Assembly (NCBI GenBank): GCA_040255445.1
Contig: JBDZUZ010000027.1
Coordinates: 1 to 29,519 of the forward strand
Reading direction: 5' to 3'
Source of the DNA: JBDZUZ01 sp040255445
GTDB taxonomy: Bacteria > Planctomycetota > Phycisphaerae > Phycisphaerales > UBA1924
Length of the DNA stretch: 29,519 nt
Shown here: positions 16,291 to 25,107 of the stretch, piece after piece
Numbering within the stretch: the stretch's first letter is position 1
Layout of the letters: every line of letters begins with the position of its first letter
Notes under the pieces: model-generated
What the model saw: the letters and a program-made list of their open reading frames with translations, nothing else
The model's database searches: none
What the model was told of the DNA's origin: nothing
Position numbers and translations under genes: made by a program

Positions 16291-17013
16291 CTACGGGCCG
16301 CCGCCTTCTTGCTGGGTCGGTGCGGAGGTCGCCTTCGGACTCCCCGCTGGCCCTAAGAACCTGGTCCTCGTGCCGAACCACACCTCGGTGAGCGAGTGCT
16401 GTACGCGGCTTCTGATCCACGGGGGAAAGGAGTCGATGACCGATTGCAGTCGCTCGTACTCCTCTTTGGGCACCGCCGCCATGCAGATGAAGCCGGTGTT
16501 GATTTGCGCAGAAAGCACGTAACCGTGCTGCATCTCGGTCACCAGTCCTGGCGGATGGAATGAGATCGCGTAGATCCTGATCACGACCTCGCGGACATCA
16601 GCTCGAAAGGTCCTGCGGAGCAGGCCATAGCGGTAGGTGAGAACAGCGCTGCCCGCACGCTCGATGACCAAGGTCCGGCTGCGGAGATGGCGGGACAGCA
16701 ATATGACGGCCGGCACAGGAAGAAACAGTCCAACGAATCCAAGAATCACGGCAAGCGTACTCGGAGCGGACCCGGATCCATGCTGCCCCCACGTGGTCAG
16801 GATGCACAGCATGATGATCGCGGTGACCGAGATGCCGATCACCGTGAGCTCGATCCAACCGGCCCGCGCGTGCCCCCGCTCCGACACCGAAAACGTATCC
16901 TCGCTTGCATCAACCCGGTTCGCGAACCAATCGCGATAGCGATCCGTGAGATCGGACCACGACTCCCACATCTGCGGAAGCGGACTCGGCGATGTCGGAC
17001 TTCCCGGCCTCAC
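16291..17013 (-). CDS. two-helix membrane protein with possible PH-like domain
   Basis: No named family is certain. The 240-residue protein has a soluble N-terminus (about 1-50), two membrane segments (WIELTVIGISVTAIIMLCIL and TLAVILGFVGLFLPVPAVIL) and a C-terminal domain of about 120 residues. That domain begins RTLVIERAGSAVLTYRYGLL and continues with alternating strands and a helix (PKEEYERLQSVIDSF). A helix pair followed by such strands resembles membrane-anchored bacterial PH domains, but this is an inference. I start it at the GTG at 17013, which overlaps the symporter stop codon as GTGA with a G-run upstream, implying coupled translation; an ATG at 16981 is the alternative. The coupling suggests a link with the symporter, or simply a compact operon. 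Confidence 0.65.
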   Translation of the reverse strand: MRPGSPTSPSPLPQMWESWSDLTDRYRDWFANRVDASEDTFSVSERGHARAGWIELTVIGISVTAIIMLCILTTWGQHGSGSAPSTLAVILGFVGLFLPVPAVILLSRHLRSRTLVIERAGSAVLTYRYGLLRRTFRADVREVVIRIYAISFHPPGLVTEMQHGYVLSAQINTGFICMAAVPKEEYERLQSVIDSFPPWIRSRVQHSLTEVWFGTRTRFLGPAGSPKATSAPTQQEGGGP

Positions 17014-18422
17014 GCCGCCCCCCGCACATCCAACCCCCCCGGCGGCTTGAGCTGCCCCTCCGTCGCCGCCACCGCCGCGGCCGCCGCCGCATCGCCCGTG
17101 ATATTCACCACCGTCCGGCACATGTCCAGCACACGGTCCAGCCCCAGAATGATCGCCACACCCTCCGCCGGGATCCCCACCGACCCCAGCACGACGACGA
17201 TCAAGACCACGCTCGCCCCCGGCACACCCGCTGAGCCCACCGCTACCAGCGTCGCCGTCACCGTGATCGCCAGGTAATCGACGAACCCCAGCGGGATGCC
17301 GTACACCTGCGCCAGGAAGATCGCGATCACCGCCTGATACAAGGCGGTCCCGTCCATGTTGATCGTCGCCCCCAGCGGGCACACGAAGCTCGTGATCTCC
17401 TCCGACACCCCCAGCCGCTCACGCGTGCACTGCATCGTCACCGGCAGCGTCGCGTTTGAACTCGAACTGCTCACCGCCAGCAACTGCGCCGGCGCCATCG
17501 CCTTGAAGAACCGCGCATACCCAATGCGCGAGGCCCCCCGCGCAAACAGCGACACCAGCAGCGGATACGTCCCAAACAGCTGCACCGCCAGCCCCACAAC
17601 CACCACCGCCGCGTACGCCGCCAGCGCGCCCAGCACATCCGTCCCCATCGCCGCCACCACCGGCACCACCAGCGCGAAGACCGCTACCGGCGCAATCCGC
17701 ATGATCAGGCTGACCACCGCCGCCAGCGCTTCGGCCAACCCATCGCAGACTTTCGCCGCCGTGGCCGACTTCGCCGCGGGAATCATCGTCAGCCCCGCGC
17801 CGATGATCACCGCCAGCGTCACCACCTGCAGCATCTCGCCCGCCGCGAGCGCGGCGAACGGGTTCGCCGGCACGATCGCCAGCAGCGTCTCCCACGGCCC
17901 CGGCCGCGCGGCCGCCGCGGCGGTATCCACCGTGCGTTCCGCCAGCAGCCGCGCCCGCGTCTCGTCCTCGATGAAGGTCCCCGGCTGCACTAGCAGCGCG
18001 AGCCCGATGCCGATCATGATCGCAACGACCGTCGTCGCCGCGAAGATCGCCACCGTCTTCCCGCCGATCCGGCCGAGCTTGCGCAGATCGCCGAGCGAAT
18101 GTACGCCCGCGATCAGGCTGAAGAGCACGATCGGCACCGCGACAAACCGCAGAGCGCGGATGAAGATGGCGCCGATGAAGGTATTCGCGTTAACGATGAA
18201 CCGCACCGCCGCCGCGGCGATCCCCGCTCCCGTGTTGGCTTCCGCCTCCCGCCCCGCGAGAAACGCCTTCACATCACCCACGCCCAGCGAGGACCACGTC
18301 TGCGCCGACCACGCCAGATTGATCACCAGCCCGACCGCGATCCCCAGCGCGAGGCTGATCAGGATCTTGATATGCAGCGGGATCTTCCGCGAAGGACGAG
18401 CGAGCCCGACATCGGCGTTCAT
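17010..18422 (-). CDS. dicarboxylate/amino acid:cation symporter (DAACS), second of tandem pair
   Basis: The 470-residue membrane protein is a member of the Na+(H+):dicarboxylate/glutamate symporter family (GltP/DctA/Glt-Ph type). It has eight membrane helices and two hairpins. The Ser-rich re-entrant loop SSSSNATLPVTMQC and the NMDGT motif (Asn355-Thr359), both of which bind substrate and cation, are intact, as is the later conserved SAGVPGASVVLI hairpin. It imports acidic amino acids or C4-dicarboxylates driven by Na+ or H+; the substrate cannot be fixed by eye. The loop after the first helix is shorter than in its neighbour. It lies 174 bases after the paralogous symporter gene on the same strand, and its stop overlaps the following membrane protein gene by four bases. 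Confidence 0.93.
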   Translation of the reverse strand: MNADVGLARPSRKIPLHIKILISLALGIAVGLVINLAWSAQTWSSLGVGDVKAFLAGREAEANTGAGIAAAAVRFIVNANTFIGAIFIRALRFVAVPIVLFSLIAGVHSLGDLRKLGRIGGKTVAIFAATTVVAIMIGIGLALLVQPGTFIEDETRARLLAERTVDTAAAAARPGPWETLLAIVPANPFAALAAGEMLQVVTLAVIIGAGLTMIPAAKSATAAKVCDGLAEALAAVVSLIMRIAPVAVFALVVPVVAAMGTDVLGALAAYAAVVVVGLAVQLFGTYPLLVSLFARGASRIGYARFFKAMAPAQLLAVSSSSSNATLPVTMQCTRERLGVSEEITSFVCPLGATINMDGTALYQAVIAIFLAQVYGIPLGFVDYLAITVTATLVAVGSAGVPGASVVLIVVVLGSVGIPAEGVAIILGLDRVLDMCRTVVNITGDAAAAAAVAATEGQLKPPGGLDVRGAA

Positions 18423-18596
18423 ACATCACCCACGAGGCGGCCCCGCCGCGCTGACCAGCCCGCAACACCCGCGGCCAACAACGCGGCCCAAAGCACGGCG
18501 AAAACCGCCCGACGGGCCAGAGCATACCCAAACGCGCGGGACACGCATCACCCCGCTGCCGACCGCACCCGCACCCCGCTGACCTGCCGCGATCGA

Positions 18597-20192
18597 TCAC
18601 CTCGGCGGGTGAGTCGGCGCATTCAATGGTGGCGGCGGGGCCCCGGGCGAAGTGGGGGACCGGCCCGGCCCGCCCGCCGGCCCGCTCATCCCGTGCGGCG
18701 GCTCATCCTCCGGCGGGTTCTCATCCATCCCCTCCGTCCCGTGCAGCCGCGCCCGCTCCTCGACCTCCTCGGCCGTCAGCAACGCCCCCTCCGTGCTCGC
18801 CACCGTCACCGCCACCGCCGCATCGCCCGTCACGTTCACGCTCGTGCGGCACATATCCAGCAGCCGGTCGACGCCCAGAATCACCGCGATCCCCTCGAGC
18901 GGCACATGCACCGCCCGCAGCACGATCACCAGCATGATGATCCCGACGCCCGGCACACCCGCCGTTCCGATCGAAGCCAGCGTCGCCGTCAGCACGATCG
19001 TGAGCTGGTCCGTGAGCCCCAGCCCCATGTTGTACATCTGCGCGATGAACACCGCCGCCACGCCCTGATACAGCGCGGTGCCGTCCATATTGATCGTCGC
19101 CCCCAGCGGCAGCACGAAGCTCGACACATCCTCCCGCACCCCCAGCCGGTCCCTGGCGCACTCGATCGTCACCGGCAGCGTCGCCGATGAACTCGAAGTC
19201 GAGAACGCCAGCAGCTGCGCCGGGGCCATCCCCTTGAAGAACCGCGCATACCCCATCTTCGTGAAGATCACGAAGATCAGCGGGTACACGCCGAACATGT
19301 GGATCGCCAGCCCGACGATCACGACGATGCAATAGACGATCAAGGCCTTGAGGACATCCAAGCCAAGCGTGGAAGCCACCTTCGCGATCAGCGCAAACAC
19401 CGCCACCGGCGCGATCAGCATGATCAGCTGCACCAGCTTGATCACCGCCTCGGTCATCGCATCGAAGAACGCCACCGCCACATCGGACTTCTTCCGCGGG
19501 ATCAGCGTGATCCCGATGCCGATCAGGAGCGACAGCGTCACGATCTGCAGCATCTCCCCCTCGGCCAGCGCCTTGAAGGGATTGGTCGGCACGAAGTCGA
19601 GGAACACCTGCCAGATGCTCGGCTCCTGCGCTGTCGCGATGCTCGCGCTGGCCTTCGCCTCCTGCTGCGCCTGCAGCTCGTCCCGCACCTCCGCCGGCAC
19701 GAACTTCCCCGGCCGGATCACATTCGCCAGCGTCAGCCCGATCGTGATCGCGATCGCCGTTGTGCACAGATAGATCGCGATCGACTTCCCGCCGATCCTG
19801 CTCAGCTTCCGCAGGTCGTTCAAGCTCGCCACGCCCACGATCAAACTGAACAGCACGATCGGCGCTGCGATGAACCGCAGCAGCCGCAGGAACATGTCCC
19901 CGACGAAGTTGTTCGCGTTGACGATCGCCCGCGCGGCCTTGGCAACGAACCCCGCCTCGTAGTTGGGATCGACCGCCAGCCGCTCATCCGGCGGCAGGTC
20001 GCTCACCTCTTCAACACCCGCGGGCAGCGTCGGCTCCCAGCGGTGGTCGAAGAACCGCGCAGTATCGCGCACCCCGAGCGCTTCCCACGTCTTCCCCGTC
20101 CAGAGGATGTTGAGCGTTGCCCCAACGATGATCCCGAGCACCAGGCCGATCAGGATCTGCCAGTGCAACGCCAGGCCTTTGCTGCGTGCCAT
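18597..20192 (-). CDS. dicarboxylate/amino acid:cation symporter (DAACS), first of tandem pair
   Basis: The 531-residue protein is a paralogue of the next symporter gene and has the same core: STSSSSATLPVTIEC re-entrant loop, NMDGT from Asn368, TAGVPGVGIIMLV hairpin, eight membrane helices. It differs by a longer loop after helix 1 (about residues 45-85, with WEPTLPAGVEEVSDLPPDE) and a longer Pro/Gly-rich cytoplasmic tail (NPPEDEPPHGMSGPAGG onwards). The start at 20192 (ATG) is chosen over a TTG three codons earlier; no strong ribosome site is visible. It follows the SDR gene by 126 bases on the same strand. The symporter core is certain, substrate unknown. Confidence 0.93.
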   Translation of the reverse strand: MARSKGLALHWQILIGLVLGIIVGATLNILWTGKTWEALGVRDTARFFDHRWEPTLPAGVEEVSDLPPDERLAVDPNYEAGFVAKAARAIVNANNFVGDMFLRLLRFIAAPIVLFSLIVGVASLNDLRKLSRIGGKSIAIYLCTTAIAITIGLTLANVIRPGKFVPAEVRDELQAQQEAKASASIATAQEPSIWQVFLDFVPTNPFKALAEGEMLQIVTLSLLIGIGITLIPRKKSDVAVAFFDAMTEAVIKLVQLIMLIAPVAVFALIAKVASTLGLDVLKALIVYCIVVIVGLAIHMFGVYPLIFVIFTKMGYARFFKGMAPAQLLAFSTSSSSATLPVTIECARDRLGVREDVSSFVLPLGATINMDGTALYQGVAAVFIAQMYNMGLGLTDQLTIVLTATLASIGTAGVPGVGIIMLVIVLRAVHVPLEGIAVILGVDRLLDMCRTSVNVTGDAAVAVTVASTEGALLTAEEVEERARLHGTEGMDENPPEDEPPHGMSGPAGGPGRSPTSPGAPPPPLNAPTHPPR

Positions 20193-20318
20193 GGGCGACA
20201 ACGCTACCAGATCACGCCCGCCCCGTCACCTGCGCCCGCCCGCCCGGCCCACCGCCGGCCCGCCTCAACCCGGATCATCGCGCCGCTCACGTCCCCATCG
20301 TGCCCGTTCAACCAGCCC

Positions 20319-21089
20319 TCACGGACTCGGCACCACAATCACCTCTCCGCTCTGATCGTCCCGATCGCCGCGAATACACGCCACGATCACCTCCGCCACC
20401 GACTCCGGCGCCAGCGTCTTCTCCGTCGGGAACTCATCGCGGCTCACAATCCCCCGCAGCATCTGCGTCTCGACCGCCCCCGGCGCCACCGCGAACGCCC
20501 GAATGCTCGCTCCGCCCCCGCCGCCCCCGATCTCCTTCCCCGCCCCGATCTCCTTCCCCGCGTTATGACAACTCCGCGCCAGCAGGTTCACCGACGCCTT
20601 CGCCGCGGCGTACGCGTACAGCGTCGGGAAAGGGTCAATCGTCGCCATCGACGACACGTTCACGATCACACCCCGCCGCTTCTGCTCCCGCGCTGCCTTC
20701 TCCATCACCGGCCACGCCCGCGCGATCGTGATCGCCGGCGCCACCGCGTTCACATCGAAGACCTCCCGCACCATCGCCGCCGTCGTGTCCGCGATCGTCG
20801 CCGGCGGCCCGTACCCCGCGTTGTTCACCAGCGCATCCAGCCGCCCGAACCGCTCGACCGTCTGATCAACGATCCCCGCGGCCTGCTCCGGATCCGCGAT
20901 GTCCGCCGCGATCGCCGCCCACGGCGTCTTCAAACTCGTGCCCGTCTCCTTCAACGCCTCCACCCGCCGGCCCACCAGCGCAACCGCGTACCCCTCCGCA
21001 GACAGCGCCCGCGCCACCGCCCGCCCAATCCCCGATCCCGCCCCCGTGATCAGGGCCACCGGCTGCCGACCGTGTTCAGATATTGTCAT
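20319..21089 (-). CDS. SDR family NAD(P)-dependent oxidoreductase
   Basis: The 256-residue protein is a classical short-chain dehydrogenase: cofactor-binding TGAGSGIG near the start, NNAG, the catalytic Ser in VNVSS, YAYAAAK with catalytic Tyr and Lys, then PGAVET. It oxidises or reduces an alcohol or ketone with NAD(P); the substrate is unknown. After the catalytic helix, where most family members have a tight turn, there is a Gly-rich insertion reading AGKEIGAGKEIGGGGGGAS, encoded by an 18-base tandem repeat. The start at 21089 follows a purine-rich stretch (GGGAGTGAGCAGGG). It is divergent from the solute-binding protein gene (83-base gap) and may be first in the run SDR-symporter-symporter-membrane protein-SUKH. 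Confidence 0.9.
   Translation of the reverse strand: MTISEHGRQPVALITGAGSGIGRAVARALSAEGYAVALVGRRVEALKETGTSLKTPWAAIAADIADPEQAAGIVDQTVERFGRLDALVNNAGYGPPATIADTTAAMVREVFDVNAVAPAITIARAWPVMEKAAREQKRRGVIVNVSSMATIDPFPTLYAYAAAKASVNLLARSCHNAGKEIGAGKEIGGGGGGASIRAFAVAPGAVETQMLRGIVSRDEFPTEKTLAPESVAEVIVACIRGDRDDQSGEVIVVPSP
20526..20561. repeat. 18-base tandem repeat inside the SDR gene
   Basis: Two adjacent, essentially identical 18-base copies of CCCGATCTCCTTCCCCGC lie in frame in the SDR gene and duplicate six residues (GKEIGA then GKEIGG). They look like a recent slippage duplication. Confidence 0.85.
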
Positions 21090-21172
21090 GCCCTGCTCAC
21101 TCCCTGAGTGCCCACCTGTCCGCCCCCGCTCGACCGCCAAACCGGCCCCCCCGATCACCATACACTCGCCTC

Positions 21173-22903
21173 ATGCGGCTGTCCCAAGTCCTCATCTTCC
21201 TCGGCCTCGCCGTCATCCTCGGCGTCCCCTTCCTCCTCCGCCCCGCCGCCTCCACCGGCGACAAGGCCGCCGCACGCACCCTCGTCATCGTCACGCCGCA
21301 CGTCCCCCAGATCCGCGATGAGTTCGCCCGCGCCTTCGAGGCCTGGCACCTCCGCGAGACCGGCGTTCCCGTCCGCATCGACTTCCGCGTCCCCGGCGGC
21401 ACCAGCGACATCATCAAGCAGCTCCAGGCCCAGTACAACGCCGCCATCCGCGCCGGCCTCATCACCGCCGACGGCGCTGCCGAGCCCGGCACCATCCCCA
21501 TCGACCTCATGTTCGGCGGCGGCTCCTACGACCACGGCCGCCTCGCTAAAGGCGACGGCGTCACCATGCGCATCGAAGAAGACGGCGAGACCCGCACCAT
21601 CAACATCCCCATGTCCGTCCCCGCCGGCTTCGAGCAATCCCAACTCGATGAGTGGTATGGCCCCAACCAGATCGGCGCCCAGCAGCTCTACGACCCCCAG
21701 CAGTACTGGCTCGGCACCGCGCTCTCCAGCTTCGGAATCGTCTACAACAAAGATGTCCTCGCCCGCCTCGGCGTCGAGCCCCCCAAGGACTTCACAAGCC
21801 TCACGGATCCCACGCTCCGCGGCTGGGTCGTCCTCGCCGACCCCCGCCAGTCCGGCTCCATCGCCACCACCTTCGATTCCATCCTCAGCTATTACGGCTG
21901 GGACAAAGGCTGGCGCATCCTCCGCGAGATGTCCGCCAACACCCGCTACTTCACCAACTCCAGCACCAAGCCCCCCATCGATGTCAGCCAGGGCGAAGCC
22001 GCCATGGGCCTCGCCATCGACTTCTACGGCCGCGGCCAGAGCCAGGCCGTCGTGCCCCCCGGCGGCGACCCACGCGACAGCCGCGTCGGCTACATCGACC
22101 CCGCCGGCTCGGTCTATATCGACGCCGACCCCGTCTCCATACTCCGCGGCGGCCCCAACCCCGATCTCGCCCGCTCCTTCGTCGCCTTCACACTCACGCC
22201 CGAAGCCCAGGCCCTCTGGCAATTCCCCGCAACCTCCACACCCCGCGGCAAGGACAACCCCACCGGCGTCGACGGCCAGCCCATGGGCCCCGTCGAATAC
22301 GAACTCCGCCGCATGCCCGTCCGCCGCATCATGTACGACCGCTACTTCCCGCACATGATCGACCGCGTCGACCCCTTCGCCCTCGCCTCAAAGACCGAGC
22401 CCCGCGGCTGGCGCTCCTCCCTCGGTCCCATGATGGGCGCCTTCGCCATCGACATCGCCGATGAACAGCGCAGCGCCTGGGCCGCCATCCACGAAGCCAA
22501 AGCAGCCGGCCTCGACAGCGACACCATCGACGAGATGGAATCGCACTTCTACGCATGGCCGTTGACCACGATCGACGACCCGACCCTCCACCCCGCCTTC
22601 AAGTCCCTCTCACCCGCCGCGGCCGAATTCCTCAAATCAAACCGCATCCGCAACTTCGCCGCGCTCCGCGAATCGCTCCTCCTCGCGCAGCAATCCCTCG
22701 CACCCGAAGCGGTGGGGGACCTCGAGCGCCTCGCCGTCCAGACCCCCGAAGAACTCACCTTCACCGCCGATAACTTCCGCACCATCCGCGAATACTGGCG
22801 CGGCCCCGGCCGCCAGCAGCAATCCGAAGTCGCCTACACCCTCTTCTTCCGCGCTCAGTACCGCCGCATCCTCGAACTCGCATCCGCGGCAACGCCACGC
22901 TAG
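21173..22903 (+). CDS. extracellular solute-binding protein of an ABC transporter, orphan
   Basis: The 576-residue protein begins with a signal or anchor helix (MRLSQVLIFLGLAVILGVPF). It then follows the periplasmic iron/anion-type binding-protein pattern: TLVIVTPHVPQIRDEFARAFEAW, FRVPGGTSDIIKQLQ, SSFGIVYNKDVLARLG, FTSLTDPTLRGWVVLADPRQSGS, GEAAMGLAIDFYG and the domain-closing FVAFTLTPEAQALW. The last ~190 residues go beyond the normal ~350-residue binding protein and are mostly helical; I do not recognise them. No permease or ATPase gene is beside it, so its transporter must be elsewhere or the protein has another role such as sensing. The ligand is unknown. The start has only a weak ribosome site. 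Pyruvate kinase begins 22 bases downstream, probably in the same transcript. Confidence 0.82.
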   Translation: MRLSQVLIFLGLAVILGVPFLLRPAASTGDKAAARTLVIVTPHVPQIRDEFARAFEAWHLRETGVPVRIDFRVPGGTSDIIKQLQAQYNAAIRAGLITADGAAEPGTIPIDLMFGGGSYDHGRLAKGDGVTMRIEEDGETRTINIPMSVPAGFEQSQLDEWYGPNQIGAQQLYDPQQYWLGTALSSFGIVYNKDVLARLGVEPPKDFTSLTDPTLRGWVVLADPRQSGSIATTFDSILSYYGWDKGWRILREMSANTRYFTNSSTKPPIDVSQGEAAMGLAIDFYGRGQSQAVVPPGGDPRDSRVGYIDPAGSVYIDADPVSILRGGPNPDLARSFVAFTLTPEAQALWQFPATSTPRGKDNPTGVDGQPMGPVEYELRRMPVRRIMYDRYFPHMIDRVDPFALASKTEPRGWRSSLGPMMGAFAIDIADEQRSAWAAIHEAKAAGLDSDTIDEMESHFYAWPLTTIDDPTLHPAFKSLSPAAAEFLKSNRIRNFAALRESLLLAQQSLAPEAVGDLERLAVQTPEELTFTADNFRTIREYWRGPGRQQQSEVAYTLFFRAQYRRILELASAATPR

Positions 22904-22925
22904 CCCCGCGGCCGATGGAGTAGGC

Positions 22926-24566
22926 ATGATGCAGACCGTCCCCGCGCCCGCCTCCAAACCCGCCGGCCCCGCCCACACACCCGCGCCCCACGCCGCCTGC
23001 CCCAACCCTTCCGGCCACGAACAGCCCGCCTCCGCCCGACGCCTCGCCAAGATCGTCGCCACCATCGGCCCGGCCAGCGATTCGCCCGAGATGGTCCGCC
23101 GCCTCATCGACGCCGGCGTCAGCGTCTTCCGCTTCAACTTCAGCCACGGCACGCTCGAAGACCACGCCCGCCGCCTCGCCACCGTCCGCGGCGAAGCGAA
23201 GAACATCGGCGTCCCCATCGCCTGCCTGGGCGATCTCCAGGGCCCCAAGATCCGCATCGGCAAGATCCCCGCCGGCGTCGGCGCGGCATCGCCCTCCGGC
23301 GGCGGCCTCATCGCCGCTCAGGCCGGCCAGGACATCATCCTCTCCCGCTCGATCAAGGAAGCCATCGTCCGCATGGGCCGTTCCGGCCCCGAGCCCGTCC
23401 TCCCCGTCACCTACCCCGACCTCATCGACGAAGTCGAGATCGGCCACCGCGTCCTCATCAACGACGGCGCGGTCCGCATGCTCGCCGTCGAGAAAGACCC
23501 CGCCGCCGGCGAACTCCGCTGCCGCGTCGTCTCCGGAGGGCCCATCAGCTCGGGCAAGGGCATCAACCTCCCGCAGAGCAACATCACCGCCCCCGCGATC
23601 ACCGAGCGCGACTGGGAGTGTGCGAAGTGGGCGGTCGAGCACGAGCTCGACTACCTCGCGCTCTCCTTCGTGCGCAACGCCGCGGATGTCGAAGAACTCC
23701 GCACCGGCATCAAGCGCATCGGCGGCGAAGACCGCGGCTGGATCCCCATCGTCTCCAAGATCGAGAAGCCCCAGGCCGTCGAGGCGATCGAATCGATCGT
23801 CGCCGCGTCCGATGCCATCATGGTCGCCCGCGGCGACCTGGGCGTTGAGATGGACATCGCCCAGGTCCCCGTTGCTCAGAAGCAGATCATGAAGGTCTGC
23901 GCCCAGCACGGCAAACCCTGCATCGTCGCCACGCAGATGCTCGAGACCATGATCGAGAACGCGACGCCCACCCGCGCAGAAGCCAGCGATGTCGCCAACG
24001 CGATCTTTGACGGCGCGGATGCGGTCATGCTCTCCGCCGAGACCGCCACCGGCAAACACCCCGCGCTCGTCGTCGAGACCATGGCCCGCATCATCTGCGT
24101 CGCCGAAGACCGCCTTCGCTCGCTCCCCGTCTCCGCCAACCAGCCCGTTACGCTCACGCTCGAACACCGCGGCGTCGCCGCCCTCGCCCACGGCGCCTGG
24201 GCCGTCGCCAACGAACTGGGCGCCCGCGTCGTCATCTGCTGGTCACAAAACGGCGGCACCGCCCGCTACCTCAGCCAGAACCGCTTCCACATCCCCATCC
24301 TCGCCTACTCCTCCAACCCGCGCTCCGCCCAGCGCATGTCCCTCCTCCGCGGCGTCACCCCCATCTGCACCGACCCCCCCGGCGACGGCACCCTCGCCGC
24401 CTGGAACGCCGCGGTCGACTCCGAACTCCGCATCCGCAACCTTGCCGTCGACGACGACCCCATCGTCCTCCTCGCCGGCCGCCCCCTCGGCCGAGCCAAA
24501 GCGACGAACACCCTCGCCCTCTCCCGAGTCGGCGAAGCCGAAGGCGGCTACAAGCAACAAGCCTGA
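22926..24566 (+). CDS. pyk: pyruvate kinase
   Basis: The 546-residue enzyme converts phosphoenolpyruvate and ADP to pyruvate and ATP, the last step of glycolysis. All parts are there: KIVATIGPAS, FRFNFSHG, DLQGPKIRIG, the B-domain cap (about 115-215), the catalytic lysine in VSKIEKPQ (Lys278), RGDLGVEM, ATQMLETMIENATPTRAE and DGADAVMLSAETA for Mg2+ and K+ binding, and a C-terminal regulatory domain. It is longer than usual (about 470-480) because of a Pro/Ala-rich N-terminal extension of ~37 residues and insertions in the cap region. The start at 22926 has GGAG about seven bases upstream. It follows the solute-binding protein gene closely and is followed by long repeats, not by a recognisable terminator. 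Confidence 0.96.
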   Translation: MMQTVPAPASKPAGPAHTPAPHAACPNPSGHEQPASARRLAKIVATIGPASDSPEMVRRLIDAGVSVFRFNFSHGTLEDHARRLATVRGEAKNIGVPIACLGDLQGPKIRIGKIPAGVGAASPSGGGLIAAQAGQDIILSRSIKEAIVRMGRSGPEPVLPVTYPDLIDEVEIGHRVLINDGAVRMLAVEKDPAAGELRCRVVSGGPISSGKGINLPQSNITAPAITERDWECAKWAVEHELDYLALSFVRNAADVEELRTGIKRIGGEDRGWIPIVSKIEKPQAVEAIESIVAASDAIMVARGDLGVEMDIAQVPVAQKQIMKVCAQHGKPCIVATQMLETMIENATPTRAEASDVANAIFDGADAVMLSAETATGKHPALVVETMARIICVAEDRLRSLPVSANQPVTLTLEHRGVAALAHGAWAVANELGARVVICWSQNGGTARYLSQNRFHIPILAYSSNPRSAQRMSLLRGVTPICTDPPGDGTLAAWNAAVDSELRIRNLAVDDDPIVLLAGRPLGRAKATNTLALSRVGEAEGGYKQQA

Positions 24567-24624
24567 TGCCATGGGTACCCCCACACTCCGTGTGGGGATT
24601 GCCTCAACGTCCCACGGCTCGAAC

Positions 24625-24675
24625 GTGCCACGGCTCCGAGCGAAGGCTCTGCGAAGCGAGAAGCCGTGGTTGGGC
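24625..24675 (+). repeat. REP-like hairpin, copy 1
   Basis: The element begins GTGCCACGGCT and ends AGCCGTGGTTGGGC, with an 8-bp outer stem CCACGGCT/AGCCGTGG and an inner GAGC-gaag-GGCT-like hairpin. Same orientation as the copy at 29231-29276 read on the plus strand. Confidence 0.75.
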
Positions 24676-24773
24676 CCCCGACACCACCGCCGGCCCAGTC
24701 CCCACAACGTTCCGTTCCCCTGGGTACCCCCACACCCCCCGTGGGGTTTGTCTCACCGTCCCACGGCTCGAAC

Positions 24774-24824
24774 GTGCCACGGCTCCGAGCGAAGGCTCTG
24801 CGAAGCGAGAAGCCGTGGTTGGGC
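24774..24824 (+). repeat. REP-like hairpin, copy 2
   Basis: Identical over its whole 51 bases to the copy at 24625-24675. Confidence 0.75.
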
Positions 24825-25025
24825 ATCCGACAGAGCGTCCATCCCCCGCCCCGCACCAGACCCGGCCCACAGAGCCAACGATCGTTGCCGGGAGATGGGG
24901 GGCGCAGGCCGAAGGCCCAGCCCACGAAAATCGCCCCAACCGCTCCCCGCCCGGAAGGGCGGACCTCAATCCCACCGCATCCCGCCCAATCTCGCCCGCG
25001 CCGCCACGGCCACACCCACTCGCCC

Positions 25026-25072
25026 GCCCAACGCACGGGGACTCGCAAAGCCTCGACCCCGTGCCACGCAAC
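25026..25072 (-). repeat. REP-like hairpin, copy 3 (inverted orientation)
   Basis: Shares a 30-base identical core with the copy at 29231-29276 but lies in the opposite orientation; the core pairs CACGGGG with CCCCGTG around GGCTTTGCGA (on the minus strand). It is one base longer at the left (GCCCAACG) and differs at two positions at the right. Confidence 0.75.
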
Positions 25073-25107
25073 GCAGAGCCAACTTCGCGAACAGACTCAC
25101 CCCGACC

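Larger units (their letters stand above)
24572..24832. repeat. long direct repeat, two copies offset by 149 bases
   Basis: Copy 1 (24572-24684) and copy 2 (24721-24832) both begin TGGGTACCCCCACAC. They diverge slightly for ~30 bases and are then identical for about 67 bases, from GTCCCACGGCTCGAAC through GCCGTGGTTGGGC. Copy 1 has a perfect inverted repeat CCCCACAC-tcc-GTGTGGGG at 24579-24597, partly degraded in copy 2. Confidence 0.9.

Noticed and set aside
18500..18560. Short GCCC/GGGC hairpin with TTTT on the minus strand after the first symporter gene
   Set aside because: Only four base pairs; too weak to call a terminator.
24572..25072. Repeats after pyk considered as a CRISPR array
   Set aside because: Only two long copies plus scattered hairpins, no regular short spacers and no cas genes.
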